Notes under the pieces: generated by a model
What the model saw: the letters and a program-made list of their open reading frames with translations, nothing else
The model's database searches: none
What the model was told of the DNA's origin: nothing
Origin: an uncultured Peptococcaceae bacterium
GTDB taxonomy: Bacteria; Bacillota; Desulfotomaculia; Desulfotomaculales; Desulfallaceae
NCBI GenBank assembly: GCA_913064925.1
Contig: CAJYBN010000013.1
Location: 1-22,989 of the forward strand
Reading direction: 5' to 3'
Length of the DNA: 22,989 bases
Position numbers and translations under genes: made by a program
Shown: positions 1 through 7,965 of the stretch, one piece after another
Position numbering within the stretch: the stretch's first letter is position 1
Layout: every line of letters starts with the position of its first letter

Positions 1-2238
1 CCGGACGGTAAGGTACTTTTTGTAAACGATGCCGTGTATGCAATTACTGGCTATGAGCCTGAACAATTACTGTACAAAAATTGGTGGGACATTTTCTATC
101 CTGGCGAACAACGCTTCCAAGTAAATGATCTTTACCTTCGGTTCCAATCCGGCGATGTTACCGATTTTGAGATGACCTTGACGGCAAAAAACGGTTCGCT
201 GAAAACCCTGAGCTGGAATTCTATCAATCGTTACAGGCCGGACGGGACTCTTGAGAGTATTATCGGTTTTGCTGTTGACATCACTGAGCGTAAGCGGGCG
301 GAAGATATACTACAGTATCAATTTAAATTTGAAAAACTCATTTCCACCATATCAACAAACTTTATTAATCTTGCGACCAATGAGATTGATAGTGCGATAA
401 ACAAGGCGTTGCAAAAAATTGGTGAATTTATTGGCGCTGACCGCAGTTGTCTCTTTCTTTTTTCCGACGACGGAACCAAGATGGATAATATATACGAATG
501 GTGCGCCGAAGGGATTGAGCCTCAAACCGGAAACCTTAAAGGGCTGTCTGTAGATAGTTTTCCGTGGTCGATAGAAAAACTCAACCGATTCGAATGCATT
601 TATATCCCAAGTGTCGCTGACCTTCCACCCGAGGCGAGCGCTGAAAAAGAAATATTGCAATCTCAAGCAATTCAATCAACCGTTGTCGTTCCGATGGTTT
701 ATAATAAGTCGCTCATTGGCTTTCTTGGGTTTGATATGGTTAAGGAGAAAAACACATGGACGGAAGGACACATTGCATTGCTCAAGATAGTGGGAGAAAT
801 TTTCGTGAATGCTTTGGGGCGCAAGCGGGCGGAGGAGTTATTCAAGACCGTGTCCAATAGTTCACCGATTGGCATTTACATTATCCAGGACGGAAAGTTT
901 CAGTTCGTCAATCCCCAGTTCCAGAAACATACAGGCTACAGCGAAGATGAATTGTTAGGCATGAATTCTTTGAGGCTTGTCTTTCCCGAGGACAGAAATA
1001 TGGTCAGGGAAAATGCTGTGAAGATGTTGAAGGGAGAGCGTTCCTCCCCTTATGAATACAGGGTTATAAATAAATGTGGGGAAACCAGGTGGATCATGGA
1101 AACGGTTACATCCATCCAGTACCAGGGAAGGCGAGCAACCTTGGGAAACTTTATGGACATCACCGAGCACAAGCTGATGGAGGAGCAGCTTAAATACCTC
1201 AGCCTGCGCGATCCCCTCACCGGGCTCTATAACCGCAGCTACTTCGAGCAGGAGATGCGTCGCCTCGAAAGCGAGCGCTATAACCCGGTAGGTATAATCG
1301 TGTGCGATGTGGACGGACTCAAGCTAATCAACGACAGCCTGGGGCACGAAACCGGAGACAAGCTGCTTGTGGCGGCCGCCGATGTAATCAAGAAATCCTT
1401 CCGTAAAAGTGATGTAGTGGCCCGGATCGGGGGCGACGAATTCGCCGTGCTGCTCCCGAACAGCGACAAAACTACCGTAAAAAGCGCCTGCCGTAGGATT
1501 CAAGATGCCACTGCAAAGTATAACGCAGCAAACCCGGAACTTCCCCTGAGCATATCCATCGGGTTTGCTGTCAGCAGTCAGACATCTACAAGTATGTGGG
1601 AACTCTTTAAGGAAGCTGATAATAACATGTACCGGGAAAAATTGCACCGCAACCAAAGTGCAAAAAGCGCCATCGTTCAGACCCTCATGAAAACACTGGA
1701 AGCAAGGGATTTCATCACCGAAGGCCACGCAGATCGCTTACAGGGCCTTGTGGCAGGTTTGGCTATGGCCATCGGTCTACCCGAGCGCAACGTAACCGAC
1801 CTGCGCCTCCTGGCCCAGTTCCACGACATTGGCAAGGTTGGCATACCCGACCGCATCCTCTTTAAGCCAGGTCCCCTTTCCTCCGAGGAAGTTACCGAAA
1901 TGCAGCAGCACTGCGAGATCGGTTACCGCATTGCGCAATCCGCGCCAGACCTGGCTCCCATTGCCGATTGGATCCTCAAGCATCATGAGTGGTGGAATGG
2001 CAAGGGCTACCCCCTCGGCCTCAAAGGGGAAGAGATTCCCCTGGAGTGCCGCATCCTGGCCATTGCTGACGCCTACGACGCCATGACCAGCGACCGCCCC
2101 TACCGCAAGGCCATGTCCCACGAGGAAGCCGTGGCCGAACTCAGAAGGTGCGCCGGAATTCAGGTTGATCCGTATTTGGTCCAAAAGTTTGTACAAGTAT
2201 TAGAAAAACAAATAACAACTAAAGGAAGCCTAAAATAA
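1..2238 (+). CDS. PAS-GAF-PAS-GGDEF-HD-GYP cyclic-di-GMP signalling protein (5' end outside window)
   Basis: The reading frame is open from base 1. PAS-like sequence (PDGKVLFVNDA) precedes the GTG at 34, so that GTG is an internal valine and the true start lies upstream. Numbering from base 1, domains are PAS (about 1-100), GAF (about 115-265), PAS (about 280-395), GGDEF (about 405-560) and HD-GYP (about 570-735). The diguanylate cyclase signature GGDEF is intact at 477-481, with an RxxD product-inhibition site at 468-471 exactly five residues before it. The phosphodiesterase half keeps HDIGK at 608, HH at 661-662, GYP at 669-671 and DAYDAMTSDRPYR. Both c-di-GMP synthesis and breakdown are therefore chemically possible; which dominates is unknown. 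PAS and GAF modules probably sense a small ligand or redox state. No transmembrane segment lies in the visible part, though the missing N-terminus could hold one. The gene is monocistronic on its 3' side. Confidence 0.9.
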   Translation, partial: PDGKVLFVNDAVYAITGYEPEQLLYKNWWDIFYPGEQRFQVNDLYLRFQSGDVTDFEMTLTAKNGSLKTLSWNSINRYRPDGTLESIIGFAVDITERKRAEDILQYQFKFEKLISTISTNFINLATNEIDSAINKALQKIGEFIGADRSCLFLFSDDGTKMDNIYEWCAEGIEPQTGNLKGLSVDSFPWSIEKLNRFECIYIPSVADLPPEASAEKEILQSQAIQSTVVVPMVYNKSLIGFLGFDMVKEKNTWTEGHIALLKIVGEIFVNALGRKRAEELFKTVSNSSPIGIYIIQDGKFQFVNPQFQKHTGYSEDELLGMNSLRLVFPEDRNMVRENAVKMLKGERSSPYEYRVINKCGETRWIMETVTSIQYQGRRATLGNFMDITEHKLMEEQLKYLSLRDPLTGLYNRSYFEQEMRRLESERYNPVGIIVCDVDGLKLINDSLGHETGDKLLVAAADVIKKSFRKSDVVARIGGDEFAVLLPNSDKTTVKSACRRIQDATAKYNAANPELPLSISIGFAVSSQTSTSMWELFKEADNNMYREKLHRNQSAKSAIVQTLMKTLEARDFITEGHADRLQGLVAGLAMAIGLPERNVTDLRLLAQFHDIGKVGIPDRILFKPGPLSSEEVTEMQQHCEIGYRIAQSAPDLAPIADWILKHHEWWNGKGYPLGLKGEEIPLECRILAIADAYDAMTSDRPYRKAMSHEEAVAELRRCAGIQVDPYLVQKFVQVLEKQITTKGSLK

Positions 2239-2349
2239 CATCCCCATAGGAAAAGGTGAAGTATGGTCATGCAGGAGGGATGAGTGAGCCGGAAATATGG
2301 ACGGCACATTGATGAGGTTGAGAGGGATATACAAAGGAGACAAAAAGTT

Positions 2350-2374
2350 AACCCGGCATGGCCGGGTTCTTTTT
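2350..2374 (+). terminator. Rho-independent terminator after the GGDEF/HD-GYP gene
   Basis: A perfect 8-bp stem (AACCCGGC / GCCGGGTT) with a 3-base loop is followed by CTTTTT. It lies about 110 bases after the stop of the signalling gene and before the promoter-like sequence ahead of the spoVR remnant, so it separates the two transcription units. Confidence 0.85.
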
Positions 2375-2387
2375 ATGCTATATTATA

Positions 2388-2416
2388 TTGAAAGGATAAA
2401 ATATTTTCTATATGTT
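2388..2416 (+). promoter_or_regulatory. Sigma-A-like promoter candidate ahead of truncated spoVR
   Basis: TTGAAA (2388-2393), a 17-base spacer and TATGTT (2411-2416) match the housekeeping consensus at 5/6 and 4/6 positions. It sits in AT-rich sequence just left of the point where SpoVR homology begins, so if active it would transcribe the shortened gene. It may be a chance match in AT-rich DNA. Confidence 0.4.
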
Positions 2417-2445
2417 ATGTATCATTCGGCAAGGCCTACCACAAA

Positions 2446-3726
2446 ATGAAAACGCAATATGACTACAACTTGAGCCGCATTTACGAAATGGTTATTAATA
2501 CGGATCCTTGCTATGCCTTTTTGCTGGAGGGTAATTCGCTGGTACAGAACAAAATGGTGATCGCACATGTTTTGGCCCACTGCGACTTTTTTAAAAACAA
2601 CTGTTATTTTAAAAAAACATCACGAAAAATGATAGAAACCATGGCCAATGCGGCTGACCGAATCAGGAGTTATGAATTTACATACGGTCGGGAAAAGGTG
2701 GAAGCCTTTTTGGATTTAGTGATATCTTTGCAAGAAAATATCGACCCGCAGCGGCATATAGGAGAAGGAATTCATGCTCCACCTGCTGGGCAGAAAAAAA
2801 AGAGCTGCGCAGGTTGCCGCAAATGCCGTTGCCAAAACGCAGACGCAGGTAATCAACAATCCACTCCTTACGATGACCTTTGGAAGCTGGATAAACGGGA
2901 CGACCAGGAGAAATGCGGCCAGGCGGGAAACGGGGCGGCGGGGAAAAAAACGGACTTGCCGGAGAAGGACTTGCTGTTGTTCATGATGCAGCACGCTAGG
3001 GATCTGGAAGACTGGCAGCGGGACATTATCGCCATCATCAGGGAGGAAATGCTTTATTTTTGGCCCCAAATGCAAACCAAAATAATAAACGAAGGCTGGG
3101 CGACTTACTGGCACATGCGCATCATGCGGGAGCTTGACCTGGAGGAACATGAAGCTCTGGAATTCGCCAAAATGCACGCCGGGGTAATACAGCCTTCTAA
3201 GTACAACCTTAACCCATACCTGCTGGGACTAAAGATATTTGAAGACATTGAAAAAAGATGGGATAACCCTACCGAGGAAGAAAGGCGGAAATACGGGCGC
3301 ACGGGCGGAGAGGGAAGGCAGAAAATATTTGAGGTAAGGGAAACGGAAAACGACATTTCATTTATTCGCAACTACTTGACCCGGGAACTGGTGGAAGAAC
3401 TTGACCTGTACCTGTACAAAAAGGTGGGTTACGACTGGAAGGTCGTGGAAAAAGACTGGCAAAAGGTGCGGGACGGGATAGTGGCTAATCTTTACAACTG
3501 CGGTTTTCCTTACATCGTGGTACAAAACGGTGATTTCGGCAAGCGGGGCGAACTGTATCTGCTTCATGTTCACGAAGGGGTGGACCTTGATATATACTAC
3601 TTGGAGAGAACACTGCCCCATGTTTTTAAAATTTGGGGACGACCGGTGCATTTGGAAACGGTGGTCGATGGCAAAAGTGTTTTGTTTTCTTACAATGGTG
3701 AAAAGACCAGCAAAAAATTCATTTAG
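2446..3726 (+). CDS. spoVR: SpoVR family protein, N-terminally truncated (possible pseudogene)
   Basis: SpoVR was described in Bacillus subtilis as needed for normal spore cortex formation; its biochemical activity is not settled. Family hallmarks are clear: VINTDPCYAFLLEGNSLVQ, HCDFFKNN, EKDLLLFMM, EEMLYFWPQ, NEGWATYWH and QPSKYNLNPYLLGLK. The C-terminal beta-rich half is intact to the stop. The frame holds 426 residues, whereas the family is usually about 460-470. The sequence just before the ATG reads SFGKAYHK in frame (2422-2445), which is the family sequence expected there. Upstream of 2422 the frame diverges and hits TGA at 2389 without another usable start. No good Shine-Dalgarno precedes the ATG (only AAGG about 11 bases away). 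I infer that roughly the first 50-60 residues were lost by a rearrangement. An unusual CxxCxxCxC cluster lies at residues 121-129 in the variable linker. Confidence 0.85.
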   Translation: MKTQYDYNLSRIYEMVINTDPCYAFLLEGNSLVQNKMVIAHVLAHCDFFKNNCYFKKTSRKMIETMANAADRIRSYEFTYGREKVEAFLDLVISLQENIDPQRHIGEGIHAPPAGQKKKSCAGCRKCRCQNADAGNQQSTPYDDLWKLDKRDDQEKCGQAGNGAAGKKTDLPEKDLLLFMMQHARDLEDWQRDIIAIIREEMLYFWPQMQTKIINEGWATYWHMRIMRELDLEEHEALEFAKMHAGVIQPSKYNLNPYLLGLKIFEDIEKRWDNPTEEERRKYGRTGGEGRQKIFEVRETENDISFIRNYLTRELVEELDLYLYKKVGYDWKVVEKDWQKVRDGIVANLYNCGFPYIVVQNGDFGKRGELYLLHVHEGVDLDIYYLERTLPHVFKIWGRPVHLETVVDGKSVLFSYNGEKTSKKFI

Positions 3727-3743
3727 TACGCTTACTCTGCCAG

Positions 3744-3773
3744 ATAACCCTGAAAATACAGGGTTATTTTTTT
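3744..3773 (+). terminator. Rho-independent terminator after spoVR
   Basis: A 9-bp perfect stem (ATAACCCTG / CAGGGTTAT) with loop AAAATA is followed by a run of seven T. It starts 18 bases after the spoVR stop and separates it from the ku-ligase-polymerase cluster. Confidence 0.9.
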
Positions 3774-3833
3774 GCAAAACAATAACACTAAATATCAGAC
3801 GGAGTAATATTTCTGAGAAAAGACGGTGGAAAT

Positions 3834-4661
3834 ATGCGCGCTCTGTGGAAAGGGGCCGTTACTTTCGGCTTAATTTACGTGCCGGTCAAGTTATATGCCG
3901 CCACAGAAAAAAAAGACATCAAATTCAATTACCTGCACGAAAAGTGTCATACTCCCATCCGATACGTGCGGTACTGCCCGTATTGCGAAATCGAGGTGCC
4001 CATGGAAGAAATAATCCGCGGCTACCAGTACGAAAGGGGTAAGTACGTTACCATGACCGAAAGTGAGCTGGAGGAATTGGCAGGAGAAAAAAGCCGCAGC
4101 ATTGACATTTTGGATTTCGTGGACATACGGCAGATAGACCCCATTTACTATGACCGTTCTTATTACCTGGCCCCGGGTGAAGGAGGTAAAAAAGTATACG
4201 AGCTGTTGAAACGCTCAATGCTGGAGACAGACCGGGCGGCCATAGCGCACGTTATGCTGCGCAGCCGGGGTTCCCTGGCGGTTATTCGTCCCATCCGGGA
4301 GGCATTGATTATGGAAACTATGTTTTACGCCGACGAAGTAAGGCCGGTGGAAAAAATTCAAGAGCTCGGCGGGGAAGCCGCCCTGCATGACAATGAAATA
4401 AAAATGGCGGTAAGCTTAATCAATAACCTGTCTACGGATTTCGAAGCGGCCAAGTACACCAGCGCTTACCGGGAGAAGCTGGCGGAAGCCATCAGGGCTA
4501 AGGTTGCCGGTGAGGCGGTGGTGGAACAGGCGCGGGTACCGGAAACTGAGAAGGTGGTGGATTTGATGTCAGCGCTGAAAGCCAGTATTGAACTGGCTAA
4601 AGAACAGCGAGGGAAAAAACCGCGCGCGACCAAGAAGCCCAAAACGGCACAGCGCTCTTGA
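3834..4661 (+). CDS. ku: Ku, DNA end-binding protein of bacterial NHEJ
   Basis: Bacterial Ku forms a ring-shaped homodimer that binds DNA double-strand ends and recruits LigD-type ligases. The 275-residue length is typical. The start MRALWKGAVTFGLIYVPVKL is the family signature, followed by the cysteine-containing segment CHTPIRYVRYCPYC (about 38-51) and the core beta-barrel including YYLAPGEGGKKVYELL and ALIMETMFYADEVR. The C-terminus is a lysine/arginine-rich tail (last 20 or so residues), which in characterised Ku proteins contacts DNA and influences ligase interaction. The ATG has a close GGTGGA at 3825-3830. It is followed by ligase and polymerase genes on the same strand, so the three probably form a repair operon. 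In B. subtilis the equivalent genes act in spores and stationary phase, which would suit a spore former; no sporulation promoter was identified here. Confidence 0.97.
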   Translation: MRALWKGAVTFGLIYVPVKLYAATEKKDIKFNYLHEKCHTPIRYVRYCPYCEIEVPMEEIIRGYQYERGKYVTMTESELEELAGEKSRSIDILDFVDIRQIDPIYYDRSYYLAPGEGGKKVYELLKRSMLETDRAAIAHVMLRSRGSLAVIRPIREALIMETMFYADEVRPVEKIQELGGEAALHDNEIKMAVSLINNLSTDFEAAKYTSAYREKLAEAIRAKVAGEAVVEQARVPETEKVVDLMSALKASIELAKEQRGKKPRATKKPKTAQRS

Positions 4662-4771
4662 TGCCGGGCGGCGCGGCCATGCTTGCTTGGGGGGGCGGTG
4701 CCGGGGACGGCGCGCTGCGGGCTATACGGGCAAAACTGCGCCTGTGTCCGAAAGTGGAGGGGTGTTTTATT

Positions 4772-5731
4772 GTGTTGGGTGGCATGAAGGTGCCGTTGGT
4801 TAAGCCAATGCTTGCTGTTGCGGCGGATCCCTTTGACGATCAAAATTATTTTTTTGAAGTCAAGTGGGACGGCTACCGGTGCCTGGCTTATCTGGATGAA
4901 TGCAGCACAACCCTGGTTTCCCGTAATTTAAAGGATATTACCGGGGCTTTTCCCGAGTTGCACAGTCTACACAGGCACGTGGCCGAATTGCCCGCCGTTT
5001 TAGATGGTGAAATCATTGTCTTGCAGGAAGGCAAGCCTTCGTTCAGCGCCTTGCAATCGAGGGCGGCGCTGTCGGAAAAGAACAAGGTACAGCGGGCGGC
5101 CGGGCACCTGCCGGCGCTGTACATGGCCTTTGACCTGCTGTACCAGCGGGGAAGGCCGCTGATGGAGCGGCCGCTTGTTGAACGGGCGCAGGAACTGTCC
5201 GGGGTTGTAAAACAAGGCGATGCCGTGTTGTTGTCGGAAAGGGTGCGGGCAGAGGGAAAGTTGTTTTACCGGGCGTGCGTGGAGAGGGGCCTGGAAGGAG
5301 CCATGGCCAAAAGGGTGGACAGTAAATACCTTCCGGGAACCCGCTCTCCCTTGTGGAAAAAGCTGCGCCACACCCGGGAAGCCGACCTGGTCATCTGCGG
5401 ATACCGCACCGGTAGGGGGAGCCGGCTGCTGGGGGCGCTGTTGCTGGGCGCTTGGGATGGCAGTAAGCACGTGTACCAGGGCATGGTCGGCACCGGTATA
5501 AGCGGCCGGGAAGAATTATCCTTGTTGCAAAAATTGAAAGCACTGCAAGTTAACTCGGCGACTTTGGTGGGCGGCCCGGCCGGCTTGGCGCGGGTGCACT
5601 GGGTGTTGCCCGAAATGGTGTGCCGGGTGGAGTACCTTACGCTGACCAGGGACGGGCTGCTGCGGCATCCCGTGTATAAAGGGTTGCGTTACGATAAATC
5701 TCCCCAAGAATGCTCGCCGCTGCAGGGTTGA
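4772..5731 (+). CDS. ligD: ATP-dependent DNA ligase, LigD-type ligase domain as a separate protein
   Basis: It seals DNA nicks or ends using ATP through an enzyme-adenylate. Motif I is EVKWDGYR, with the adenylated lysine at about residue 31 from the chosen start. LDGEIIVL, LYMAFDLLYQRG and EGAMAKRVDSKYLPG give the later nucleotidyltransferase motifs, and an OB-fold domain follows (about 205-319, with RHTREADLVICGYRTG at its start). The GTG at 4772 is chosen because GGAGGGG (4756-4762) lies 9 bases upstream and it precedes the conserved VKPMLA. The frame stays open back to the end of ku, so a longer form with about 38 more low-complexity residues is possible but unlikely. At 319 residues the protein contains only the ligase module of LigD; the polymerase is the next gene and no phosphoesterase domain is present. 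The gene symbol denotes the ligase half. Confidence 0.93.
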   Translation: MLGGMKVPLVKPMLAVAADPFDDQNYFFEVKWDGYRCLAYLDECSTTLVSRNLKDITGAFPELHSLHRHVAELPAVLDGEIIVLQEGKPSFSALQSRAALSEKNKVQRAAGHLPALYMAFDLLYQRGRPLMERPLVERAQELSGVVKQGDAVLLSERVRAEGKLFYRACVERGLEGAMAKRVDSKYLPGTRSPLWKKLRHTREADLVICGYRTGRGSRLLGALLLGAWDGSKHVYQGMVGTGISGREELSLLQKLKALQVNSATLVGGPAGLARVHWVLPEMVCRVEYLTLTRDGLLRHPVYKGLRYDKSPQECSPLQG

Positions 5732-5745
5732 GAGGTGAATATTTC

Positions 5746-6699
5746 TTGCGCGGGAAACAAAAAAAAACAGTAGTAATCGAAGGGCGCGTTATCACTTTGA
5801 CCAACCTGCAAAAAATTTTCTGGCCGGATAGGGATTTAACCAAAGCCCACCTGATCAAGTATTACCTGGAAGTGGCGCCTTTATTACTCCCTCATATTTA
5901 CAACCGGCTGCTGGTAATGAAAAGGTACCCGGACGGCATTGCGGGAGAATATTTTTACCAGAAGGAGTGCCCGGCTTACGCGCCCGAATGGGTGGAGACT
6001 TATCCCGTGAAGCACACGCGCAAGGTAATTAACTATATTGTATGCAACGATACAGCGACCCTGGTATGGATGGCGCATCAAGGCTGCCTGGAAGTGCACG
6101 GCTGGCTGAGCACAGTGGGCAACATAGATAACCCTGATTTGGCCGTGTTTGACCTGGACCCGGCTGATGGCGTTTCTTTCCGGGATGTTTTGCGGGTTGC
6201 CCTCATTGTGCGCGAAATGTTGGAGACTTTGGGCATCAAAGGGTATCCTAAAACGTCGGGTGCCAGTGGCGTACATATCTTTATCCCTCTGGACGGTGGG
6301 TGGCCGTTCGCTGCCGTTACTGCCGTAATGAAGTTCTTGGCCGAGAAAATTGCCTGGGCTCACCCGCAGATTGTAACCCTGGAGCGCAACAAAGACAGAA
6401 GGGCGGGTAAAGTGTACCTTGACTACTTGCAGAACGGCAGGGGCAAGACAATGGCCTTCCCGTACAGTGTCAGGCCACTGCCCGGCGCGCCGGTTTCGGC
6501 TCCGCTAACATGGCGCGAGGTGGAAGAAATGCAGGTGGAGCCCAATCACTTCCACCTCGGCAATATTGGGCAGCGGATTAAGGAAAAAGGGGACTTGTTT
6601 GCCGGCCTCCTGAAGGAAAAACAAGACTTGGGGCGGGTGCTGCCAAAGGTTGGCCGGCTGTTGCCCGGAGCAGAAGTGGTTGCACAGCGAATTTATTAG
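5746..6699 (+). CDS. ligD: LigD-type polymerase/primase domain protein (archaeo-eukaryotic primase fold)
   Basis: This is the polymerase half of NHEJ LigD, which fills gaps and adds nucleotides (often ribonucleotides) at DNA ends held by Ku. The N-terminal LTNLQKIFWP, the metal-binding FDLDP (D136 and D138), KTSGASGVHIFIPL and VYLDYLQN are the catalytic motifs of the family. The length of 317 residues fits a single-domain LigD-Pol. The frame begins with an ATG at 5710 inside the ligase gene, but that ATG lacks a ribosome site. TTG at 5746 has AGAGGTGA (5731-5738) 7 bases upstream and lies 14 bases after the ligase stop, so I prefer it. In Bacillus the polymerase and ligase are one polypeptide; here they are split but adjacent, in the order ligase then polymerase. 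Confidence 0.93.
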   Translation: MRGKQKKTVVIEGRVITLTNLQKIFWPDRDLTKAHLIKYYLEVAPLLLPHIYNRLLVMKRYPDGIAGEYFYQKECPAYAPEWVETYPVKHTRKVINYIVCNDTATLVWMAHQGCLEVHGWLSTVGNIDNPDLAVFDLDPADGVSFRDVLRVALIVREMLETLGIKGYPKTSGASGVHIFIPLDGGWPFAAVTAVMKFLAEKIAWAHPQIVTLERNKDRRAGKVYLDYLQNGRGKTMAFPYSVRPLPGAPVSAPLTWREVEEMQVEPNHFHLGNIGQRIKEKGDLFAGLLKEKQDLGRVLPKVGRLLPGAEVVAQRIY

Positions 6700-6707
6700 G
6701 ATATAAT
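6680..6707 (+). promoter_or_regulatory. Weak promoter candidate ahead of dprA
   Basis: A perfect TATAAT at 6702-6707 lies just after the polymerase stop. The best upstream partner is TTGCAC at 6680-6685 with a 16-base spacer, a poor -35. The surrounding AT-rich stretch breaks the GC-rich gene composition and could start a separate dprA-topA transcript. Confidence 0.35.
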
Positions 6708-6798
6708 AATATTCTATATAGAAAGTTTGGAACAAGCAGGAAAAAGTATTTTTTTCTTGAAGTTCTGCAACATGTCGATGCGGTTGGTGAATAGCCTG

Positions 6799-7890
6799 AT
6801 GGAAGAAAAGGTTTACTGGCTGGCTTGGCATATTATTCTGGCCGGGCAGGCAAGTAAATTTTGGGAGATTAAGGAGCGTTTCGGTTCCCTGCGTGATGCC
6901 TGGCAGGCGCCGGATAAAGAATTCGGTTTTTTATCGAGTATGCAGGGCGGAAAAGCCAGCGACTTCTTGGCCCGACGCTCCGCCACCGATTTACACGAAG
7001 TGGCTAATTGTTTAAATAACAAGACCCATAAGATTATTTTTTTTACCGATGCCGCTTACCCAGAACAGCTGCGCCATATATTCGACCCCCCGCCCGTACT
7101 TTACCTGCGGGGGCGGGAGGATAGTTTACACCAAGTGTCCGTGGCGCTGGTAGGGGCAAGGAAAGCTTCCCCTTACGGTATCAGCGTGGCGGAAAATCTG
7201 GCCCACGACCTGGCTGCCGCGGGGGTAAATGTGGTAAGCGGTATGGCCAGGGGGATTGACACCGCGGCCCACCGCGGGGCACTGGCGGCGGGAGGAAGCA
7301 CCGTGGCCGTGCTGGGTTGCGGTGTAGATGTGGTTTATCCCAGGGAAAACGGTAAAATTATGGGTGCTATTATTCAGTCGGGAGCGGTCGTCAGCGAGTT
7401 CCCCCCCGGATCGCAACCGGAAGCCTGGCATTTTCCGGTTCGCAACCGGGTGATCAGCGGGCTTAGCCGGGTTGTTGTGGTGGTGGAGGCTGCGGAAAAG
7501 AGCGGGGCGTTAATTACAGCTCACGTGGCCCTTGAACAGGGGCGCGATGTAATGGCGGTGCCGGGCAACATAACCAGCAAAACAAGCAAGGGGCCCAACG
7601 CTTTGATTCAGCAAGGAGCGGCGCCCGTGTTGAACGCCGCGGATATTTTGCAGGAACTGGGCATGGGTACCTTGTTCCCTCCTTCTGGCGAGAAAGAAGA
7701 CGGAAGTTTAAAATTAACCGCGGAAGAAAAACTATTACACGAACTGCTGGATTTTGAGCCTGTTCCACTGGAGGTGCTGGTGCAGAAATCCGGTTTGACC
7801 GCCGGGCAGGCTATGTCGGCATTGACCTTCCTGGAGATGAAAGGCATGGTGAGGCAGATGCCCGGCAGGCTTTACGCCCGGGCCAGGTGA
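6799..7890 (+). CDS. dprA: DNA-processing protein DprA (Smf)
   Basis: DprA binds incoming single-stranded DNA and loads RecA during transformation; the gene is also conserved in species not known to be competent. The N-terminal helical region (MEEKVYWLAWHIIL) is followed by the Rossmann-like core with VALVGARKASPYG, SGMARGIDTAAHRGAL, GCGVDVVYP and FPVRNRVISGLS, and a C-terminal winged-helix-like domain (about the last 65 residues). At 363 residues it has the usual length. The frame opens at TTG 6727; ATG 6799 matches where the family begins, though its upstream GGTTGGTG is only a weak ribosome site, and GTG 6787 or ATG 6772 remain possible. It heads the dprA-topA-trmFO-xerC-hslVU-codY order known from Bacillus. 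Confidence 0.95.
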   Translation: MEEKVYWLAWHIILAGQASKFWEIKERFGSLRDAWQAPDKEFGFLSSMQGGKASDFLARRSATDLHEVANCLNNKTHKIIFFTDAAYPEQLRHIFDPPPVLYLRGREDSLHQVSVALVGARKASPYGISVAENLAHDLAAAGVNVVSGMARGIDTAAHRGALAAGGSTVAVLGCGVDVVYPRENGKIMGAIIQSGAVVSEFPPGSQPEAWHFPVRNRVISGLSRVVVVVEAAEKSGALITAHVALEQGRDVMAVPGNITSKTSKGPNALIQQGAAPVLNAADILQELGMGTLFPPSGEKEDGSLKLTAEEKLLHELLDFEPVPLEVLVQKSGLTAGQAMSALTFLEMKGMVRQMPGRLYARAR

Positions 7891-7965
7891 AAGTTCTAAA
7901 AACTCGGGAAATGGGATAAATTTTAAACAAATAAAGTGTTATTTTAGCTAATTGGGGTGAATAGC

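Noticed and set aside
286..840. Repeated AAGCGGGCGGA at the two PAS/GAF borders (near 290 and 822), considered as a recombination repeat.
   Set aside because: It encodes the common RKRAE linker that follows PAS domains; 11 bases of identity are explained by that protein motif.
2284..2391. A 35-codon GTG frame (starts MSRKYGRHIDEVERDIQRRQ) with GGAGGG 4 to 5 bases upstream, between the signalling gene and spoVR.
   Set aside because: The strong terminator at 2350-2374 lies inside its 3' half, so its own message would end before the stop. No family is recognised. Kept only as a possibility.
3530..4042. A 170-codon + frame spanning the end of spoVR and the start of ku.
   Set aside because: It runs through the spoVR terminator and overlaps two clear genes in another frame, and its sequence matches nothing recognisable.
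4466..4843. A 125-codon minus-strand frame across the ku end and ligase start, and other long antisense frames (for example 10523-11038 and 16442-16981).
   Set aside because: They mirror conserved genes on the + strand, lack ribosome sites and show no recognisable domains; GC-rich third positions keep such shadows open.
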